Shown piece after piece: positions 7,238 through 12,382 of a stretch of DNA of 12,382 nt. The notes under the pieces are model-generated. The model did not search any database, was not told the origin of the DNA, and worked only from the letters and a program-made list of their open reading frames with translations. The translations under genes were made by a program, and so were the position numbers. Source of the stretch: Planctomycetaceae bacterium (lineage in GTDB: Bacteria > Planctomycetota > UBA1135 > GCA-002686595); NCBI GenBank assembly GCA_013360535.1, contig JABWBL010000067.1, positions 1 through 12,382 of the forward strand, given 5' to 3'. The first letter of the stretch is position 1; each line of letters starts with the position of its first letter.

Positions 7238-8359
<1,122 letters not shown>

Positions 8360-8365
8360 GTCGGC

Positions 8366-9193
8366 ATGGAGGCCTGGCAGGCAGCGCTGCTCGGGCTCGT
8401 CGAGGGCCTGACGGAGTACCTGCCGGTCAGCTCCACGGGCCACCTGATCCTCGTGCAGCGGGCGCTCGGCCTCGAGGCGAGCGCCGCCCACAACGCCTTC
8501 GCGATCTGCATCCAGGCCGGTGCGATCGCGGCGGTGGCGCTCCTGTATCGCGAGCGCTTGCTGCAGATGCTGCGCGGCCTGGCGGGAAGTGATCCCGCCG
8601 GCCGGCGTCTGTTCCTGCGCGTGATCGCAGCCTTCGTGCCTGCAGCGGTGCTCGGAAAACTCTTCGACGAGAAGATCGAGGAGCTGCTGTTCGGCCTGTG
8701 GCCGGTCGTCGCGGCCTGGGCCGTCGGTGGCGTGGTGATCCTGTTCGTCGCGCGCCGTCGCGCCGGCGCCGACCCGCTGCGCGGAAAGCCGCTGGAGGAG
8801 CTCTCGCTCGGCGGCGCCGTCGTCATCGGGCTCGTGCAGTGCCTCGCGATGTGGCCCGGGACGAGCCGCAGCCTCGCGACGATCCTCGGAGGCCTCGGGC
8901 TCGGGCTCGCCTTGCCCGCGGCGCTCGAATTCAGCTTCCTGCTCGGCCTCGTCACGCTCTCGGCCGCGACCGCCTACAAGGGCCTGAAGGACGGCAGCAC
9001 GATGGTGAATGAGCTCGGCCTCTCCGCGATCGTGATCGGCTTCGTCGTCGCGGCCGCGAGCGCGTGGGCGAGCGTGCGCTGGATGGTCGGTTACCTCGAG
9101 CGGCGCGGCCTCGCGCTGTTCGGCTGGTGGCGCCTCGCGCTCGCCGCGCTCGTGGCCTTCCTCCTCGCGAGTGGCACCTGGGAGGCCCGATGA
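8366..9193 (+). CDS. uppP: Undecaprenyl-diphosphatase (BacA/UppP)
   Basis: This is a 275-aa polytopic inner-membrane protein. It dephosphorylates undecaprenyl diphosphate so that the lipid carrier can be reused for peptidoglycan and surface-glycan export; extra copies give bacitracin resistance. The two signature regions are intact: [15 protein letters not shown] (13-27, with E17 and H26) and MWPGTSRS (162-169, with S167 and R168). About eight hydrophobic segments are visible. The ATG is 6 bp after the ald stop and has only a weak ribosome binding site, so it probably depends on translation from upstream. Its TGA overlaps the gmd ATG (ATGA), so the two genes are coupled. The length matches the family. 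Confidence 0.96.
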   Translation: MEAWQAALLGLVEGLTEYLPVSSTGHLILVQRALGLEASAAHNAFAICIQAGAIAAVALLYRERLLQMLRGLAGSDPAGRRLFLRVIAAFVPAAVLGKLFDEKIEELLFGLWPVVAAWAVGGVVILFVARRRAGADPLRGKPLEELSLGGAVVIGLVQCLAMWPGTSRSLATILGGLGLGLALPAALEFSFLLGLVTLSAATAYKGLKDGSTMVNELGLSAIVIGFVVAAASAWASVRWMVGYLERRGLALFGWWRLALAALVAFLLASGTWEAR

Positions 9194-10152
9194 GCAAGCG
9201 CGCGCTCGTCACCGGCATCACCGGTCAGGACGGCAGCTACCTCGCCGAGCTGCTGCTCGAGCAGGGTTACGAGGTCTACGGGCTCGTGCGCCGCTCGAGC
9301 ACCGGCAGCTTCGAGCGCATCGAGCACTTCCTGCCGCAGCTCAAGCTCGTGCGCGGCGACCTGCTCGACCAGACCAGCATCGTGCGTGCGATGGAGACCG
9401 CGCGCCCCGACGAGATCTACAACCTCGCGGCGCAGTCGTTCGTGCCGACGTCGTTCCAGGAGCCCGTGCTCACGGCCGAGTTCACCGCGCTCGGCGTCAC
9501 GCGCATGCTCGAGGCGATGCGGCACGTCTGCCCGCAGGCGCGCTTCTACCAGGCCTCGAGTTCCGAGCTCTTCGGCGAGGTCAAGGTCTGGCCGCAGCGC
9601 GAGGACACGCCGTTCCACCCGCGCAGCCCCTACGGCGTCGCCAAGCTCTACGGCCACTGGATCACGGTCAACTACCGCGAGTCCTACGGACTGTTCGCGT
9701 GCTGCGGCATTCTCTTCAACCACGAGAGCCCGCGCCGCGGCCCCGAGTTCGTCACGCGCAAGGTCACGCTCGCCGCCGCCCGCATCAAGCTCAAGCTGCA
9801 GGAGCGCCTCAAGCTCGGCAACCTCGAAGCCCAGCGCGACTGGGGCTTCGCGGGCGACTACGTCCGCGCGATGTGGCTCATGCTGCAGCGCGACACGCCC
9901 TCCGACTACGTCATCGCCACGGGCCGCCAGCACAGCGTGCGCGAGCTGGTCGAGATCGCCTTTGACGAGGTCGGGCTCGACTGGCGCGCGCACGTCGACG
10001 TCGACGCGGACCTGCTGCGTCCTGCGGACATCGCGCGCCTCGTCGGCGACGCGTCGAAGGCGCGTGCGGAGCTCGGCTGGGAGCCGCGCGTGTCGTTCGA
10101 GCAGCTCGTGCGCGAGATGGTGCGCGCCGACCTCGAGCGCCTGAAGAAGTGA
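9190..10152 (+). CDS. gmd: GDP-mannose 4,6-dehydratase
   Basis: This is a 320-aa short-chain dehydrogenase/reductase of the extended type. It converts GDP-D-mannose to GDP-4-keto-6-deoxy-D-mannose, precursor of GDP-fucose, GDP-rhamnose or GDP-perosamine. Visible motifs are the NADP-binding [10 protein letters not shown] (9-18), the catalytic SSE (S124, S125, E126) in [11 protein letters not shown]148 and K152 in [12 protein letters not shown], and the Gmd-typical [16 protein letters not shown]. The length fits the shorter Gmd group (about 320-325 aa) rather than the 370-aa E. coli form. The ATG overlaps the uppP stop and GGGAGG sits a few bases upstream. No second enzyme (Fcl or Rmd) is in the window, so the final sugar is unknown. 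It ends 40 bp from the convergent amidase. Confidence 0.95.
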   Translation: MSKRALVTGITGQDGSYLAELLLEQGYEVYGLVRRSSTGSFERIEHFLPQLKLVRGDLLDQTSIVRAMETARPDEIYNLAAQSFVPTSFQEPVLTAEFTALGVTRMLEAMRHVCPQARFYQASSSELFGEVKVWPQREDTPFHPRSPYGVAKLYGHWITVNYRESYGLFACCGILFNHESPRRGPEFVTRKVTLAAARIKLKLQERLKLGNLEAQRDWGFAGDYVRAMWLMLQRDTPSDYVIATGRQHSVRELVEIAFDEVGLDWRAHVDVDADLLRPADIARLVGDASKARAELGWEPRVSFEQLVREMVRADLERLKK

Positions 10153-10167
10153 ACGAACGCGGAGGGC

Positions 10168-10184
10168 GGCGAGAACCGCTCGCC
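10168..10184. terminator. Short hairpin between convergent gmd and amidase
   Basis: The 40-bp gap between the two stop codons holds a perfect 6-bp stem, GGCGAG (10168-10173) and CTCGCC (10179-10184), with a 5-base loop. There is no U-tract on either side, so it is a possible but weak two-way terminator. Confidence 0.35.
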
Positions 10185-10192
10185 CGCTTCGA

Positions 10193-10999
10193 TCACTTGT
10201 ACTTGCGCAGCCACGCGGTCAACGCGGGGCCGGGGCAACGAGTGGTCGCGTATTCGCTGTGGGGAGCGACACGGTCGGCAGGAATGCGGAAGCGCGTCCG
10301 CAGGTCGTCGAGCAGCACCTGCAGCGACTTGAGCGCCGCTTCGGAGGGCGCGCGCTTCTCGAGGTCGCCGAGCAGGCAGATGCCGATGTTCTGGTAGTTG
10401 TTCGAGCCGCCGGCGTGCGCGCCTTGCCAGTCGAGCTCGCGGCCTTCGAAGATGCGGCCGCCCGAATCGATCAGGAAGTGGTAGCCGATGTCGCCCCAGC
10501 GGTGCTCGGGGTCGTCCATGTGGAACTTCTGGATCGAGCGCACGGTGCCCGAGGATTCTTCGAGCGAACCGCCGCGCGGGTCGGTGGTGCTCTCGGCGGA
10601 GTGGTGGACGGTGATGCGGCTCCACTGGCCCTTGAGCGGCGTGAGGTTCGCGGTGCGGGGAGCACGCGCGCTCCATTGGGCGCGCTTGATGAGGGCGACG
10701 GTCTTGGTGCCGGGTGCGGCGAGCAGGACCTCCGCGCCACGCAGGCCGACCTGCGCGCGGTTGCGGGCGCCGGCCGATGCGGCCGGATCGGCGAGGATCT
10801 GCTGGAAGCCCTCCTTGGCGCTCTCGATGCGCACGCGCAGCGCCTCGCGCGGGGCGGAGCTCGACTCGATGTCGCGGCGCGAGAACAGCAGGCGTCCTTC
10901 GGCGAGCTGCAGGCGCGCCTCGACGACGAGCTCCTGACTGTGGCGCCCGGCAGAGTTGTCGAGCCACTGCTCGATCAGCTCGAGCTTCTGCCAGCTCAT
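10193..10999 (-). CDS. N-acetylmuramoyl-L-alanine amidase (amidase_2 / T7-lysozyme type)
   Basis: From the ATG at 10999-10997 this is a 268-aa protein. Residues 1-95 are helical and charged, possibly TPR-like. The amidase_2/PGRP-like domain runs from about 105 to 265. Zinc ligands are visible as H132 (RITVHHSAE), H247 (APHSEY) and C255 (TRCPGP); the 8-residue spacing of the last two matches T7 lysozyme. GYHFLIDSGGRIFEGR (172-187) is also typical. The enzyme cuts the bond between muramic acid and L-alanine. No signal peptide is visible although one is expected for wall access. The chosen ATG has AAGGAG only 3 bases upstream. The frame stays open to an ATG at 11164, but that stretch is antisense to the next gene and mostly low-complexity; a short real extension (WPRDHSASWTKEP) is possible. 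The true N-terminus may be missing. Confidence 0.85.
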   Translation of the reverse strand: MSWQKLELIEQWLDNSAGRHSQELVVEARLQLAEGRLLFSRRDIESSSAPREALRVRIESAKEGFQQILADPAASAGARNRAQVGLRGAEVLLAAPGTKTVALIKRAQWSARAPRTANLTPLKGQWSRITVHHSAESTTDPRGGSLEESSGTVRSIQKFHMDDPEHRWGDIGYHFLIDSGGRIFEGRELDWQGAHAGGSNNYQNIGICLLGDLEKRAPSEAALKSLQVLLDDLRTRFRIPADRVAPHSEYATTRCPGPALTAWLRKYK

Positions 11000-12017
11000 C
11001 GGCTCCTTCGTCCAGCTCGCCGAGTGGTCGCGCGGCCACGAGGAGCTGCTCACCACCGAGCCCATCCCCCCGACCGATCCCGTCCCTGCGGACGTCTTCG
11101 AGGGCAACCGCCGCGTCACCGGCACTGGCAACCGGAACCCTGCCACGCTCGTCTGGCGCGTCATCCCGAACGGCTCGCTCCTGGCTTACGCCAGCGCCTT
11201 CGAGGCCGAGGGCCGCACCTGGCTGCTCACCAGCGACCTCATGATCGTCCCCGCCGACCGCGTCCGAGCCGTCAAGCGCTCCCAGTTCAAGGGCAAGGAG
11301 CTCGGCAAGGGCCTCGAGCTCCCCCTCGCCTGGAACCGCACCCACGGCCCCAAGCCGAAATATCGCCGCGACGACGGCGGCGGCTTCACCCCTGCCGGCG
11401 CCGTCCCTGGCAAGACCCCGGTCGCCATCAAGGACGAGCGCGTCGCCTCCGGCAAGAAGTCCTATTACGAGCTCCGCGACGAGCCCGGCGTCTTCGTCGA
11501 CGAGGCCGACATGACCTTCACCCGCGCCAGGAAGGACCTCCCTCGCGGCGTCACCCCCGGCGGCAAGTGGATCGAGGTCAAGATCCTCCCCGGCACCCTC
11601 ACTGCCTACGAGGGCACCCGCCCTGTCTACGCCTCCCTCTTCTCCCCCGGCAAGGGCGGCGTCCCCGTCCCCGGCCACGACCACACGAAGTACGCCACGA
11701 CCGCGATCGGCTACTTCCCGATCGAATGGAAGGACCTCAACGCCACCATGTCCAACGAGAAGTATGGTGAGCCCAAGGTCCTCTGGTTCTCCGAGGTCCC
11801 CCACATCCAGTATCTCAGGGCGCCGCTCGCCATGCACGTCGCCTACTGGCACGAGGATTTCGGCAACCCGAAGAGCGCCGAGTGCGTCAACGTCTCGGCC
11901 CTCGACGGTCATTTCCTCTTCAACTGGACGGAGCCGGCCCTCCCCGAGGGGTGGGGCGGCATCAGGCCCGGCGGTGGCAATGGACCGTCCACGCCGGTCA
12001 TCGTCTCGGCCAATTGA
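10956..12017 (+). CDS. L,D-transpeptidase-like (YkuD) protein, probably 5'-truncated
   Basis: The frame is open from just after a TGA at 10935-10937; the only candidate start is a TTG at 10956, without a good ribosome binding site and antisense to the amidase. Convincing coding begins near 11030. From the TTG the protein is 353 aa. Residues about 60-130 form an SH3-like or linker part, and the YkuD-type catalytic domain runs from about 205 to 330. Catalytic candidates are H294 (AMHVAYWH), S307 and C310 (KSAECVNVSALD). The usual SHGC motif reads SAEC, so two positions differ. The family builds 3-3 peptidoglycan cross-links or attaches proteins to the wall. No signal peptide is present, unexpected for this family. 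Alanine codons are almost all GCC (about 22 GCC to 2 GCG after 11160), unlike the upstream genes. The layout recalls long L,D-transpeptidases of Polyangiales (from memory). Confidence 0.75.
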   Translation: MSSHCSISSSFCQLIGSFVQLAEWSRGHEELLTTEPIPPTDPVPADVFEGNRRVTGTGNRNPATLVWRVIPNGSLLAYASAFEAEGRTWLLTSDLMIVPADRVRAVKRSQFKGKELGKGLELPLAWNRTHGPKPKYRRDDGGGFTPAGAVPGKTPVAIKDERVASGKKSYYELRDEPGVFVDEADMTFTRARKDLPRGVTPGGKWIEVKILPGTLTAYEGTRPVYASLFSPGKGGVPVPGHDHTKYATTAIGYFPIEWKDLNATMSNEKYGEPKVLWFSEVPHIQYLRAPLAMHVAYWHEDFGNPKSAECVNVSALDGHFLFNWTEPALPEGWGGIRPGGGNGPSTPVIVSAN

Positions 12018-12057
12018 TCGCTTCGCTTATCGCTTCTCTTCCTGCTTATTACCGCTT

Positions 12058-12108
12058 CAGAAGCGGCAGCGCCGAGCGATCACCGACCGCTCGGCGTTGC
12101 CGTTTCTG
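12058..12108 (+). terminator. Strong rho-independent terminator after the L,D-transpeptidase gene
   Basis: Arms at 12058-12078 and 12088-12108 pair over 21 positions with no mismatch if two G-U pairs are allowed, around a 9-base loop. The U-run (TTTCT) lies inside the base of the 3' arm and an A-rich AGAAG in the 5' arm, so it could work in both directions. It starts 40 bp after the stop codon. A smaller overlapping palindrome (12052-12066, CCGCTTC then GAAGCGG) would compete with its base. Confidence 0.85.
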
Positions 12109-12382
12109 ACAGAGCTCTCCCTCACATCCCCCCTCATCCCTCACATCCCCTCTCATCCGGCAGGAGGCCCCGGGGACGGAGGGGGTCCTCACCGGAGGGG
12201 CGGGGTCGTAGGCGGGCCACGACAGGGGCCCGGGGGGGTCGGGGGCGCAGCGCGCTTGCGCGCGGAGCCCCCGAGCGTCGACCGAGTCCCGGCCCCGGGA
12301 GGTGAGGGCCCCCTCGGGCACCGGGGCCGGACGTCGTCGCCCGGCACGACCTCGGATCCACCACGGCATTTTCATGCCGGGT
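12109..12382. other. Gene-free GC-rich region with tandem repeats and hairpins
   Basis: No credible coding frame was found: open frames here are arginine/proline-rich shadows without motifs. The region holds a CT-rich tandem repeat (12121-12158) and then a G-rich stretch. Three inverted repeats follow: 12240-12273 (CGGGGGC/GCCCCCG outside GCGCGC/GCGCGC), 12289-12298 with 12321-12330 (perfect 10 bp, CCGGCCCCGG/CCGGGGCCGG), and 12364-12379 (CGGCAT/ATGCCG around TTTC). The last, at the window edge, may be a terminator or leader of a neighbouring gene. Confidence 0.5.
12121..12158. repeat. Two tandem 19-bp CT-rich repeats
   Basis: The units at 12121-12139 and 12140-12158 both begin CTCACATCCCC and end TCATCC, and differ at only one base (C or T at unit position 12). 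They are directly adjacent. No function is evident. Confidence 0.8.

Noticed and set aside
9906..11912. 668-codon minus-strand open frame through gmd, amidase and transpeptidase
   Set aside because: It crosses three genes on both strands in different frames and has no recognisable domain.
12121..12158. CRISPR-like array from the 19-bp repeats
   Set aside because: There are only two copies, directly adjacent with no spacers, and no cas genes are present.
12049..12375. Minus-strand open frame in the right-end region
   Set aside because: It is an Arg/Pro/Gly-rich translation of G-rich DNA that runs through the terminator hairpin and tandem repeats, with no start signal.

Overview
This is a very GC-rich bacterial window with dense coding, frequent GTG starts, peptidoglycan enzymes, an undecaprenyl-phosphate recycling enzyme and a periplasmic-type HtrA protease, so it comes from a diderm-like bacterium. 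Planctomycetota or Myxococcota are my best guesses from gene content; the sequence alone does not fix the phylum. The right end (about 11.03 kb onward) has different codon use from the rest and may have another origin.

Layout. (1) 1-1317, plus strand: the C-terminal end of a probable GNAT-type acyltransferase, then a NodB-type polysaccharide deacetylase. (2) 1324-5181, minus strand, convergent with (1): a compact four-gene cluster read from right to left. It encodes a 68-aa membrane protein, a NodU/CmcH/TobZ-type O-carbamoyltransferase, a membrane-anchored SGNH/GDSL hydrolase fused to a multi-TM tail, and a small zinc-ribbon membrane protein whose frame is broken by a 5-bp tandem duplication. 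The hydrolase and the frame-corrected zinc-ribbon protein both end in FIYT plus two residues, a DUF5989-like C-terminus. (3) 5414-6772, minus: an HtrA/DegP-like serine protease with two PDZ-like regions and a calcium-loop-like C-terminus. (4) 6961-7037, minus: tRNA-Val(GAC) with encoded CCA and a recognisable promoter. (5) 7238-10152, plus: alanine dehydrogenase (ald), undecaprenyl-diphosphatase (uppP) and GDP-mannose 4,6-dehydratase (gmd), closely packed. (6) 10193-10999, minus: an amidase_2-type N-acetylmuramoyl-L-alanine amidase. (7) About 11030-12017, plus: a YkuD-type L,D-transpeptidase-like gene without a convincing start, followed by a 21-bp-stem terminator and 270 bp of gene-free DNA with repeats and hairpins.

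The common theme is envelope and glycan work: glycan deacetylation, O-carbamoylation with a linked SGNH hydrolase, lipid-carrier recycling, GDP-sugar supply, peptidoglycan cleavage and cross-linking, and periplasmic protein quality control. The most interesting candidate system is the carbamoyltransferase/SGNH/FIYT-tail cluster. The most important caution is the junction near 11.0 kb, where two head-to-head genes both seem to lack their N-termini and alanine codon use switches from GCG to GCC. That suggests a recombination boundary or a chimeric assembly.
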